Source: JACKII01 sp965202745 (lineage in GTDB: Bacteria; Pseudomonadota; Alphaproteobacteria; Bin95). From it: a stretch of 64,000 nt of DNA. Below the pieces are notes generated by a model that searched no databases, was not told where the DNA came from, and worked only from the letters and a program-made list of their open reading frames with translations. This document shows positions 35,879 through 44,889 of the stretch, piece by piece. How positions within the stretch are numbered: position 1 is the first letter of the stretch; each line of letters begins with the position of its first letter. The translations under genes and the position numbers were made by a program. Location: contig CBDBCB010000022.1 in assembly GCA_965202745.1 (NCBI GenBank), forward strand, positions 62,001-126,000. The letters are read 5' to 3'.

Positions 35879-37104
35879 CAGCCTGCCTGTTCTTCGGCTT
35901 GAGAAGTCGCGCGGACGTCCATCAGGCCTTGGATTTCTTCTTCCGTGAGTCCGGCCTCGCGCAGCAGTTCGAGGCTGTGCTCACCCAGCCGCGGTGCGTG
36001 GCGGGTCAGGCCGCCGGGAGTCTTCGAGAATGTCACGGGCACCCGGATATGCCGCACCGGCCCTTCGCTATGGTGCTCGCTGAAGGGGAACATGCCCACC
36101 GCTTTCAGGTGCGGGTCCTCGAACAGGTCTTCCGGCGTGTTCATCGGCGCTGCGGGCACGTCCGCCTCCTCCAGCACTGCCAGCCAGTCCGCCGTGGTGC
36201 GGGTCGGCATGATGTCGGCCAGATGCTTATAGAGTTCGCCAATATTCTGGGTCCGCCCCGGCATGGTATGGAAACGCTCGTCCGCCGCCAGGTCCTGCCG
36301 CCCGGCAAGCTCAAAGAATGCCAGCCAATGCTTGGTCGAATAAGGCATCATGCAGATATAGCCGTCCGCGGTCTTGTGCGGCCGGCGGTAGGGCGATAGC
36401 AGGCGCACGTAGCCAGCCGGCGACTGGGGCGGGTCGAAGAAGCGGCCCTGCATGTGCTCGTTAATGACGAAGCTGGCGAAGCTCTCGAACATGGGTACGT
36501 CGATGCGCTGGCCTTCGCCCGTGCGCTCCCGGTGGAACAGACCCATGCAGATGGAGTAGAGCGCGAACAGGCCGCTGGTCTTGTCCGCCATGACAGAAGG
36601 TACAAACCGTGGTTCGCCCGAGACCATGCCGTTCAGCGCCGCGAAGCCGGAAAGGCCCTGGATCAGGTCGTCATAGGCGGGCTTGTCGGCATAGGGACCG
36701 TCCGGACCGAAGCCGATGGCGTTGCAATAGACGATATCCGGTCGGCGCTTCTCGATATCCTCATAGGCAATGCCCAGGCGGGCCGCCGCCTTGGGCCGCA
36801 TATTGTGGATGAACACGTCCGCGCCCTCGCAGAGCTTATAGAGCGCCTCCCGCGCGGCTGGCTGTTTCAGATCGAGCACGACCGAACGCTTGTTGCGCCC
36901 CTTGATCATGAACGCCGCGGACATGCCTGGATGGCGGGAGGGGCCGACCTGGCGGGAGATATCGCCCTCTGGCCCTTCCACCTTCACGATGTCCGCGCCC
37001 ATCTCCCCCATGATCTGGGTGCAGTAGGGGCCGAACATAACGGTTGTCAGGTCAATGACGCGGACACCGTTCAAGGGGCCACGGGGAACATCGGCGCTAG
37101 GCAT
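35878..37104 (-). CDS. CaiB/BaiF (class III) CoA-transferase
   Basis: A 408-residue family III CoA-transferase that moves CoA between acyl groups through an aspartyl-CoA. The catalytic Asp is D145 in KPAYDDLIQGLSG. RVIDLTTVMFGPYCTQIMGEMGADIVKVE and NKRSVVLDLK are typical. Substrate unknown. First gene of a pair with the DUF938 methyltransferase. Intact. Confidence 0.92.
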   Translation of the reverse strand: MPSADVPRGPLNGVRVIDLTTVMFGPYCTQIMGEMGADIVKVEGPEGDISRQVGPSRHPGMSAAFMIKGRNKRSVVLDLKQPAAREALYKLCEGADVFIHNMRPKAAARLGIAYEDIEKRRPDIVYCNAIGFGPDGPYADKPAYDDLIQGLSGFAALNGMVSGEPRFVPSVMADKTSGLFALYSICMGLFHRERTGEGQRIDVPMFESFASFVINEHMQGRFFDPPQSPAGYVRLLSPYRRPHKTADGYICMMPYSTKHWLAFFELAGRQDLAADERFHTMPGRTQNIGELYKHLADIMPTRTTADWLAVLEEADVPAAPMNTPEDLFEDPHLKAVGMFPFSEHHSEGPVRHIRVPVTFSKTPGGLTRHAPRLGEHSLELLREAGLTEEEIQGLMDVRATSQAEEQAG

Positions 37105-37163
37105 TGTGCATATTCCAGTCTGTCGTCGCTTTCCCCTAGCCTTACCCCAATCGGCGAAAAGGT

Positions 37164-37290
37164 CCTAGTGGTCTGATCGAAACGCTAGCATTCGCTAGCG
37201 CTTCGTGAATCAACCCGCTCTTTCAATGTGTTGGTGGTTCGATTCAGCAAACGGATGGGTACTATCGGTTTGCTGAATCGAACCACTAGG
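37164..37290. repeat. 127-bp palindromic element (MITE-like), full copy
   Basis: Ends CCTAGTGGTCTGATC and GATTCAGCAAACC/CCACTAGG are inverted. Internally there are two hairpins: GAAACGCTAGC/GCTAGCGCTTC, and a longer stem in which GGTTCGATTCAGCAAAC is exactly mirrored around GGATGGGTACTATCG. It has no coding capacity. Relatives are at 33504 (degenerate) and 29964 (ends only). Confidence 0.85.
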
Positions 37291-37369
37291 GATGGATGAC
37301 GCCTTCGGAACGGCAGCACAAAAAAACGCCCCCGAAGGAGCGCTTTCCGTTCAGCATTATGCCGAAAAT

Positions 37370-37627
37370 TCAGGCGGCAGACGAGGAACGCTGCCGCATC
37401 AGCGCGAACAAGCCGAGCACACCAGCCATCAGCGGCAAAGTTGCTGGCCCCGGCGTGATAAGTGCTTTGGCGACGGCATTGCCTCCAACACCGAGGGTCG
37501 TTGGCAGATCGGCCCACTGGCTGGAGAGGTACATGAAAGCGGCATTCTCGCTATTGTTCTGTGGCCCATCGGAAGGATTCCAGTTCAGGTAATCCACCGC
37601 GCTGCCATTAAAAACGGATCGATCAGA
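37370..37627 (-). pseudogene. fragment of a lectin-like PEP-CTERM secreted protein
   Basis: The open frame after a TAA at 37630 reads DYLNWNPSDGPQNNSENAAFM ..., then QWADLP, which resembles the end of a C-type-lectin-like domain (NW..G.P.N...E...W.D). The C-terminus PGPATLPLMAGVLGLFALMRQR has the layout of a PEP-CTERM/exosortase sorting tail: motif, hydrophobic helix, basic end, with Gly in place of Glu. No start codon or signal peptide remains. It lies 80 bp from the palindromic element. No exosortase gene is in the window. Confidence 0.55.
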
Positions 37628-37857
37628 TTAACTACTAAGCTGACGCATACCGGCCACCATTCTGCACTAATGTGGTAATATATTGCAATATACTTTCACA
37701 CAACGTGGTACCGACTCCGTTCTCTGTAGCGCCTTTCGCCACGTTTGGCATAAAGGGGTATGTCGCAATGCTGATAACCAAAAGTGATTGACTTTTATGA
37801 GCAAATGAATTTTTTATAAAATTCATTTGCTCCACTCTGAATCCTGCGGAGCTCACT

Positions 37858-39397
37858 ATGGCTGAAAACCCTTCCCTGAACGGCGCAGCCGCCAATCCGA
37901 CCGCAACCCGGTTCGCAGAGATGGTGGTACGCCTGCGCTGGCTGTGGGTGGTGATGGCGCTGGCGCTGTTGGGCGCGTCTATGGCAGGGCTGGCGAACCT
38001 GAAGTTCGACCCCAGCGCCCGCCAGTTCTTCGCTCAGGAGAACCCGGACCGTATCGCACTGGACGAGTTCGAGGCCGCATTCGCCAAGGACGAGAACCTG
38101 ATCTTCGCTCTCGCACCTAAAGACGGAGACGTATTCACACCCCAGATGCTAGCGCCCCAGGGACGCCTGACCGAATGCCTGTGGCGGCTGCCGTTCGTCC
38201 GGCGCATCAACTCGCTGACCAATTTCCAGCACACTTACGCCATCGGTGACGAGATGATCGTCCGCGACCTGATGTCGGACCTGCCCTTCGGTACGGACGC
38301 CGTTGACGGCAGTTGCGACTTCACGATCGACCCTGCGACCGTATCCGCTGAAACTGCTGCCGAAGCCCGGGCGGTCGCGCTGTCCCGCGTCGAACTGGTC
38401 AACCAGATTGTCGCCGAGGATGGCCGGGTCGTGCAGTTTCAGGCGCTTTTCAAGCTGCCCTAAATCGATAAGGCGACCGAGGTTCCGCTGATCGTTGCCG
38501 AGACCCAAGCCCTGCGCCGACAACTGGAAGCAGCCTTTCCAGACGTGGAGATCAAGCTTTCCGGCGGCACCATGATCAATAACCAGTTCGCGGTCTCCGG
38601 CCAGGATGACGGCGCGACGCTGATGCCTGCCATGTTCATTACGATATTAGTGTTAGTTGACTTGCTGCTGCGTAGCGTGCTGGGCGTGCTGATGACCTTC
38701 ATCATCATACTGCTGTCGGCTACGGCGGGGCTTGCCTCGCTGGGTTGGACCGGTACGCCGCTGAACTCGGTTACCGTGCTAGCCCCGTTCATCATTTCCG
38801 TACTGGCGGTCGCCAGCACCGTGCACGTTCTGGCCAGCGTCCGGCAGACCATGCAGGAGACCCCGAACCGCCGGGAGTGGACGCGGCGGGCCCTGGCGGA
38901 TCATTCCATCGACATCGCCGTTGCGTGCCTGAGCACCACTATTGGCTTTTTCTCCCTGAACTTCTCCATCTCTCCGCCGTTCCGGGAGTTGGGCAATACG
39001 GTCGGCTTCGGCGTGCTGGTAGCCATGGTGCTGACCCTGACATTGCTGCCTTCCCTGGTAATGTTCCTGCCCATGCGGCAGCAAAAATCCCAGGCGTCAG
39101 CCCGGCGTTTGCTCATGGGGCTCTGCGAGTTCGTCATCGGCAACCGCAAGGCGCTGCCACCTCTATCGGTCATCGTGGTCGCCGTGCTGGGCTTTGGTGT
39201 TGCCAAGCTGGTGGCGGAAGACGACTTCATCCGCTACTTCGACGACCGCTATGAGTTCCGCGCCCATACCGACTTCATCGAAGACAATCTGACCGGCATC
39301 AATGCCATCGAATGGTCAGTGGACAGCGGCGAGCCCGAAGGTATCAACGACCCGGCTTATCTGAAACATGTTGCCGCCTTCGCGGATGATGGTTAGT
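37858..39397 (+). pseudogene. RND-superfamily (MMPL/hopanoid-type) exporter, nonsense codon and IS truncation
   Basis: Large membrane protein beginning with WLWVVMALALLGASMAGLANLKFDPSARQFF. After about 200 periplasmic residues an in-frame TAA at 38461-38463 (FKLP*IDKATEVP, probably from GAA) interrupts it. The same frame then resumes with the TM cluster MFITILVLVDLLLRSVLGVLMTFIIILLSATAG ... STTIGFFSLNFSISPPFRELG ... VMVLTLTLLPSLVM-like helices. Coding stops at the IS481 remnant that begins at 39398, with the second half of the exporter missing from the window. Confidence 0.82.
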
Positions 39398-40373
39398 TGT
39401 TCCATTCCGGCTGATCGGATAGCCCTCGTCGCTCTGCGTTTTTCATGGCACGCTGTGTTTTGACCGAGGCGCGGGATGGGAGAGCGACATGGTGATCAAG
39501 CTTCACAGTCAGGCGACGACGCCACCGAAGATCAGGGCGGCCATACAGGCCAGTGACGACCCTGCGTGGGTTCTTGCCGAGCGTCACGGGACCACGGAAC
39601 AGACCGTATGGAAATGGTGCCAGCGTGCCAGCGTGGAGGATCGCAGCCACACGCCCCATCGCCTTCAGACGACGTTGACGCCAGCGCAGGAAGCTGTCGC
39701 CGTGGCCCTCCGCAAGACGCTTTTGGTCTCGCTGGATGATCTGCTGGCGGTGGTGCGCGAGTTCTTGAACCCGAATGCCTCCCGCTCTGGCCTTGACCGC
39801 TGCTTGCGTCGGCATGGCGTGGGGGCCCTGCGCGCCCTGAAAGCAGCATCGCCCCGGCCAAAGCACAGCGCCTTCAAAGCCTATGAACCCGGTTCCATCC
39901 CCATCGACCTGAAATACTTGCCACCGATGGCAGAGAGAGCCGCCGCCGTTCCCTCTTCTTGGCCATCGACAGGGCAACGCGTTGGGTTGTTATCAGGGTC
40001 TACAACAGCAAGACAGCGGCCAATGCCCGGCGCTTCCTGCGCGCCCTGGAGCGCGCCTGCCCGATGCGGATCCGCCCCATACTCCCGGATAATGGAAAAG
40101 AGTTCACGGATCGCCTGACGCCGCCTAGGTCACCTCAGACCAACGGTATGGTCGAACGGTTCAATGGCCGCATCGAAGAGGTTCTGCAGAGCCATCCCTT
40201 CCGATCCGGCGAGGTTCTGGAAGCCACGCTGCTTCGCTATGTCTGGCTTTACACCCAGCCGCTGCCGCAATCAGCCCTGGGCAGCAAGACGCCCTTGCAG
40301 GCAATGAAGGGATGGCGAAAACTCAAACCAGAGCTGGTCAGGAAACAGCCATATTACCTTCCAGGATGGGACA
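39398..40373 (+). mobile_element. IS481-family insertion sequence remnant
   Basis: The left end starts about 39398 (TGTTCCATTCCGG). A similar inverted string ends at 40373, but it overlaps the last transposase codons and may be chance; the true right end could be deleted. Left neighbour is an RND gene and right neighbour a phage terminase, with no target duplication, so the element marks a rearrangement junction. Confidence 0.65.
39489..40373 (+). pseudogene. IS481-family transposase, frameshift and internal deletion
   Basis: An HTH region (AERHGTTEQTVWKWCQRASVEDRSHTPHRL) precedes an rve integrase core. Near 39930 an AG duplication (GAGAGAG) shifts the frame before LFLAIDRATRWVVIRVY (first catalytic Asp). 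Farther on, DNGKEFTDR is joined directly to LTPPRSPQTNGMVERFNGRIEEV. Relatives have roughly 25 more residues between these blocks, so an in-frame deletion of about 75-80 bp is likely. The C-terminal stop is lost at the junction. Confidence 0.8.
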
Positions 40374-40652
40374 CTGCTCTTGCTGGCGAAGGTCGTGCGC
40401 ATGGAGGCGGACATCCGCAAGCATCAGGCGGCGCTGGATCGCTCCGGCGTGCTGGTGGAGAACAAGCGCGGCACGGTTGTTCCGAACCCGCTGCTTGCGG
40501 TGGTCGATACGCTGGAGCGTCGGCAGCTTATCGTGATCCGGTCCATGTCGCTGAACCAGACCGTGAGTGATCCTCGCACCCTTAACAGCGCGGCGAAGAA
40601 CGAAATTCTTTGGCAACACCGAGAACTTGCGCCTCAGAATCGTTTAGGTTAA
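40374..40652 (+). pseudogene. phage P27-family terminase small subunit, C-terminal fragment
   Basis: LLAKVVRMEADIRKHQAALD, ENKRGTVVPNPLLAVVDTLERR and SMSLNQTVSDPRTLNSAAKN match the conserved end of P27-like small terminases. The N-terminal DNA-binding half is missing, cut at the IS481 junction. The last residues (ILWQHRELAPQNRLG) are not phage-like and run to a stop 10 bp before the recombinase start. A piece of a prophage. Confidence 0.75.
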
Positions 40653-40661
40653 ACTAAATAA

Positions 40662-42398
40662 ATGACAACCAAAACCCACACATCCTACCCATCCCCCATG
40701 CCGCCGAGCAAGCGTGCGGTGATCTACGCCCGTGTTTCGTCTAAGGAGCAGGAAAAGGAGGGTTACTCTATCCCAGCGCAGCTGAAGCTGCTCAAGGACT
40801 ATGCCGCCACCGAGGGGTTCACGGTCGCGCAGAACTATGTGGATGTGGAGACCGCCAAACAGACCGGCCGGAGCGCCTTCAGCGAGATGGTGACCTGGCT
40901 GCGGTCGCACCCGGATGTGCGGGTAATCCTCGTCGAGAAGACCGATCGGCTCTACCGCAACCTGAAGGACTGGGTGACGATCGACGAGTTGGATGCCAAG
41001 ATCCACTTCCCGAAGGAAGGCGTGGTGCTATCGCGCGAGTCGCGGTCTTCGGAAAAGTTCATGCACGGCATCAAGGTGCTAATGGCGAAGAACTACATCG
41101 ACAACCTGTCCGAGGAGGCCCGAAAGGGCCAGCAGGAGAAGGCCGAGCAGGGCATCTGGCCAACGAAGACGCCGCTAGGCTACCTGAACGTCGCCGGTCC
41201 GGACGGGCGAAAGGTCATCGCCGTCGATCCCGAGGTTGCTCCGATCGTCTCGAAGCTGTTCGAGTGGTACGCGACTGGTGAGTTCTCGTTGAAAGAGGTG
41301 GCCAAGAAAGCCCGTGCTACCGGTCTCGTTTACAAGAAGAGCGGCAAGCCGGTGCCCACCAGCACTGTGCACTCGATCCTGCGCAATCGCCTTTATACCG
41401 GCTGGTTCGAGTGGAACGGCAAGCTCTATCAGGGCAAGCATGATCCGCTGGTCTCGGTCGAGGCATGGGAGCGGGTGCAGGGCGTGATGGATGGCCGGAA
41501 CGCCAGCAAGCATCGACGCATGACCCACGATTTTGCCTTCTCCGGGTTGATTGCTTGTGGGCGCTGCGGCTGCTCGGTGGTCGGGGAGATTAAGAAACAT
41601 AAGTACATCTACTACCACTGCACCGGCTACGCGGACAAATGCCGGGGCGAGCCCGCCTCCTGCCGCCGCAAGTATGTGCGCGAGGAGGTTCTGGAGCAGC
41701 AGTTCACGGCCATGCTTGGCCAGCTTCGGTTCGACGACGAGGTTCTGGAGTGGGTGCGTGAGGCGCTGCACGCTAGCCATTCGGACGAACGCCACGAGCA
41801 CGAGGAGGCGATCAAACGGCTCCAGGCCGAGCATAGGCGGCTCGGCGAGCGCATCAGCACGATGTATATCGACAAGCTCGATGGCAAGATCGGTGGCGAG
41901 TTCTTCGACAAAATGGCTGGTCAGTGGCGCGAGGAACAGCGGCGCTTGCAGCACGACATCGACCGTCACGAGGCGGCCGAGCAGTCCTACATGGACGATG
42001 GCATCCGGATTCTCGAACTCGCCCGCAATGCGCAAGCCCTATTCGAACGCCAGCCCGCCCGCGAAAAGCGCCGCCTGCTCAACTTCGTACTTTCGAACTG
42101 CTCTTGGGAGGATGGTGAAGTGGTCGCCACCTTCCGTCAACCCTTTGATCTCTTGGCGGAAACTGCAGAAATTGCCGACCGTGAAAGTGCTGGCAGCGAC
42201 CATAATTCCTCGAAAAACGAGATTTGGCTGGGGTGGCTGGATTCGAACCAGCGCATGACGATACCAAAAACCGTTGCCTTACCGCTTGGCTACACCCCAT
42301 CGGAACGCCATTGGCGCTGGCCGAGAGGCTGTGATATGCCAGCCCTGCCTCTCTGTTTCAAGCCCTGTGAAGCGGGTTTCATGCCGCGCATTCAGTGA
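40662..42398 (+). CDS. large serine recombinase
   Basis: A 578-residue large serine recombinase. The resolvase domain opens AVIYARVSSKEQEKEGYSIPAQL with the catalytic Ser about residue 26, and LVEKTDRLYRNLKD is the conserved arginine region. Then come the recombinase domain (GYLNV... KEVAKKARATG), a zinc ribbon (CGRCGCSVV ... YHCTGYADKC) and a coiled coil (EEAIKRLQAEHRRLGERI). The last ~58 codons (from GWLDSNQRM) are the antisense of tRNA-Gln, so the native C-terminus was probably near SSKNEIW. It may start at the Met of MPPSKRAV. Phage or island integrase. Confidence 0.88.
   Translation: MTTKTHTSYPSPMPPSKRAVIYARVSSKEQEKEGYSIPAQLKLLKDYAATEGFTVAQNYVDVETAKQTGRSAFSEMVTWLRSHPDVRVILVEKTDRLYRNLKDWVTIDELDAKIHFPKEGVVLSRESRSSEKFMHGIKVLMAKNYIDNLSEEARKGQQEKAEQGIWPTKTPLGYLNVAGPDGRKVIAVDPEVAPIVSKLFEWYATGEFSLKEVAKKARATGLVYKKSGKPVPTSTVHSILRNRLYTGWFEWNGKLYQGKHDPLVSVEAWERVQGVMDGRNASKHRRMTHDFAFSGLIACGRCGCSVVGEIKKHKYIYYHCTGYADKCRGEPASCRRKYVREEVLEQQFTAMLGQLRFDDEVLEWVREALHASHSDERHEHEEAIKRLQAEHRRLGERISTMYIDKLDGKIGGEFFDKMAGQWREEQRRLQHDIDRHEAAEQSYMDDGIRILELARNAQALFERQPAREKRRLLNFVLSNCSWEDGEVVATFRQPFDLLAETAEIADRESAGSDHNSSKNEIWLGWLDSNQRMTIPKTVALPLGYTPSERHWRWPRGCDMPALPLCFKPCEAGFMPRIQ
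42225..42299 (-). tRNA. tRNA-Gln (UUG)
   Basis: Full cloverleaf on the minus strand: acceptor TGGGGTG/CACCCCA, D-arm GCC..GGC, anticodon stem ACGGT/ATCGT with one G-U pair and loop TTTTGGT (anticodon TTG), T-arm GCTGG-TTCGAAT-CCAGC, and an encoded CCA after discriminator G. The 3' end of the recombinase frame runs antisense through it. Confidence 0.95.
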
Positions 42399-42480
42399 TT
42401 GCAGCATTGGTTGCGGGCGAAATCCGGGTAGGGTGGGCAACAGCAGACCATTACACCTTCGTTTTCCAGGGAGGTGCCCC

Positions 42481-43563
42481 ATGCGCTTCGGACTCTTTGG
42501 CAGCGCAAAATCCGCCGGTTCAGGACCAGACGCCGATAGCCAGGGCTATCAGGGCTTCATCGACTATGTGATCCGGGCCGAAGAACAGGGTTTCGAGTCC
42601 CTGTTCATGGTCGAGCATCACTTTACCGGCGTCGGCCAGGTATCGGCTTCCCTCAACCTGCTGACCTACCTGGCGGCGCGGACCAGCCGCATCCGGATTG
42701 GCACGGCGGTAATCGTACTGCCCTGGCACAATCCGGTGCTGGTGGCAGAGCAGGCCGCGACCCTGGACCTGCTGTCGGGCGGGAGTTTCGATTTCGGCAT
42801 GGGCAAGGGCTATCGCAAGAGCGAGTTCGCCGGTTTCTGCATCCCTCAGGAGGAGGCAGAGGCGCGCTTTGAAGAGTGCGTGGCTTTCCTGCGCAAGGCC
42901 TGGACTAGCGACGACCGCTTCTCTCATCATGGCCGTTTCTGGAATTTCGACGATATTGTGGTGGAGCCGCGGCCGATCTAGAACCCGCATCCGCCATTCT
43001 GGATGGCCGCGGGCAGTCCGGATTCCATCCGCCGGGCAGCGAAAGGCGGCTTTAACCTGCTGCTGGACCAGATCGCACCTGTGGGCCTAAGTCTGGAGCG
43101 GACCAAGATCTATCGGGATGCGCTGGAAGAGAGCGGCAAGAGCCGCAATGCCGGCCAGATCGCGCTCGCCCGATCCCTCCAGATCGCAGAAACCGCGGAA
43201 GCGCGCGGGCCGGGCTCGGAGCGCTATACCAGCGACGCGGAAATCGCCGCCGCCGGCGTTGTTGCGGACGATTCCTCCTTGATTGGCGAGCCCGCCTAAA
43301 TTGCCGAGCGTCTCAACATCATTGCCAGCGGCGGCATCGACACGGTGCTGCTGACCAGTCCAAACGGCGAGGTGCGGGCGCTGGAACGCTTCGCCGAGGA
43401 AATCGCCCCTAAGGTCCAAGCCTCACAGCCCAAGGGTGACACGACAAGAGTAGTTGAGCATCAAAGGTATAAAATTGACAGTATAGAGGGCGTCAGCTCG
43501 CAGGTTGCGCTTCAAATTGGGCGGCGCGGCGAAAGCGTCACATCGATGCCAGGAAAAACTTAA
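42481..43563 (+). pseudogene. LLM-class flavin-dependent oxidoreductase, two nonsense codons
   Basis: A second luciferase-like monooxygenase, unrelated in detail to the one at 4652. The start has a GGGAGGTG site. All three segments are in one frame: MRFGLFGSAKS ... FMVEHHFTG ... DLLSGGSFDFGMGKGY to a TAG at 42979-42981 (RPI*NPHPPFWMAAGS, Gln codon expected), then on to a TAA at 43297-43299 (GEPA*IAERL, Glu expected). The family normally ends near ERFAEEIAPKV (about 43415); the remaining 50 residues to 43563 look like read-through of non-coding DNA. Confidence 0.85.
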
Positions 43564-43567
43564 AAAC

Positions 43568-44301
43568 ATGTCCATTTTTCCCGAACGTTAACTGCTTTAG
43601 CGACAATCACAGTCGCAATGTCTGTTGCATCCAGCCAAGCGGCAGATGGCGACGAATGGCAATTCCGCGCTGCCCCCTATATCTGGGCCCCCACACTCAA
43701 AATGAAGACGAGCATTGGCGGCTCGCCAGAAGCCGGCAACAGCACCAATCTGCTCGATATTCTGAACTTTGCGTTCTTGGTGTATGGCGAAGCTCGTAAA
43801 GGCCGTTTCGCCATACTGGCGGAGTTCAACTACCTCTCCGTGTCTGACGACATGACATGGGCTGGAGGATTGGGGAACGCAGAAGCATCGATTTCTGGCG
43901 TAATGGCGCGCGCCGGTCTTTCCTACCGCGTCGTTGATGATAAGGACTTTACCATTGACCCATTTGCGGGTTTCCGGGTCTGGTCTCTAAACACAGAAAT
44001 CGATTTCGATACGCTGCCGACCGCGTCCCGCTCCACCACGGTAATTGATCCAATTATCGGTGTACGCGCGACTACGAACCTGAGTGAAGATTGGTCGGCT
44101 ACAGGCATGGCCAACATTGGCGGCTTTAACGTTGGCACCGAGTTCCAATGGGATGTGGTCGCTCAGGTCAACTACCGATTCAATGAGCGCACGGATGTCA
44201 GTCTGGGATACCGCTACCTGTCCCTGGACCTGAATCGTAACCGGGTAGACATGAGCGCAAGTCTTGGCGGGCCATTCATCGCCTTGGGCATCCGGTTTTA
44301 A
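43568..44301 (+). pseudogene. outer-membrane beta-barrel protein with broken signal peptide
   Basis: From 43618 a 227-residue barrel-like sequence with alternating strands (WQFRAAPYIWAPTLKM ... GRFAILAEFNYLSV ... VNYRFNERTDVSLGYRYL) ends in GIRF, the aromatic C-terminal signature of outer-membrane proteins. An ATG at 43568 with an AGGAA site begins MSIF, and one extra T in the following T5 run would join it to SRTLTALATITVAMSVASSQAAD, a good signal peptide. As written the secretion signal is out of frame. This could be a consensus error. The barrel itself is intact. Confidence 0.6.
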
Positions 44302-44384
44302 CCGCAACGCCGGACCTCAAGAAGCCGGTTGCCGTGAAGCGAAGACGCCTCCCCTCTTGCAATCAGGATTAGATTGCTCCATTT

Positions 44385-44409
44385 AATCCGTATTGCAGAC
44401 ATACGGATT
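44385..44409. promoter_or_regulatory. palindromic operator upstream of the suf regulator
   Basis: AATCCGTAT and ATACGGATT are perfect 9-bp inverted arms separated by TGCAGAC, 15 bp before the Rrf2 start codon. The position fits autoregulation of the suf operon by its own Rrf2 protein. This is an inference from symmetry and placement. Confidence 0.55.
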
Positions 44410-44424
44410 GGATTTCGCGGCACC

Positions 44425-44889
44425 ATGTTCCGCTTAAGCAAGATGACAGACTATGGCGTCGTGGTGCTCGGTCAGTTGACCGGCCAGCCTGGCAAACTGC
44501 TTAGTGCGCCTGAAATCACCGATGCCACCGGCCTGCCCGGGGCGACGGTTAGCCAGGTGCTCAAGACCCTGGCGGCGGCAGGTGTCGTTGCCTCGCACCG
44601 CGGCGCACGCGGCGGGTATGAGCTGGCGCGGCTGCCGGATGACATCACCGTGCGCGAGCTTGTCGTTGCCTTCGAAGGGCCGCTTGCGGTGACGGCTTGT
44701 GTCGAGGGGGCGGAGGACAATTGCTCCGTCGAGTCGCTCTGCCTGCTGGCTGGTGGCTGGGAGCAGGTAAACACCGCCATTCGCACAGCATTGGACAGCG
44801 TCACGCTGGCCGATCTGCTGCGTCCGATCACGCATTTTGGCAGGCCTGGGACGGCTAGTCATACGCTTTCAGAAGAGGCCCGCTCATGA
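44425..44889 (+). CDS. Rrf2-family SUF operon regulator (SufR/IscR-like)
   Basis: A 154-residue winged-helix regulator (RLSKMTDYGVVVLGQL, then GATVSQVLKTLAAAGVV as recognition region). Three cysteines, C92, C100 and C106, are placed to hold a Fe-S cluster, as in IscR-type sensors. Its stop overlaps the sufB start by four bases (ATGA), so it senses Fe-S status for the operon it leads. The frame could extend to 44374, but the ATG at 44425 gives the family N-terminus. Confidence 0.88.
   Translation: MFRLSKMTDYGVVVLGQLTGQPGKLLSAPEITDATGLPGATVSQVLKTLAAAGVVASHRGARGGYELARLPDDITVRELVVAFEGPLAVTACVEGAEDNCSVESLCLLAGGWEQVNTAIRTALDSVTLADLLRPITHFGRPGTASHTLSEEARS

Noticed and set aside
40361..40373. Right terminal repeat of the first IS481 element
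   Set aside because: The 10-of-13 match to the left end lies over the last transposase codons, so it may be chance. Kept only as a tentative boundary.
42241..42398. Conserved-looking C-terminus of the serine recombinase (GWLDSNQRM...)
   Set aside because: It is the antisense of tRNA-Gln. This string appears in databases whenever an ORF runs through this tRNA.
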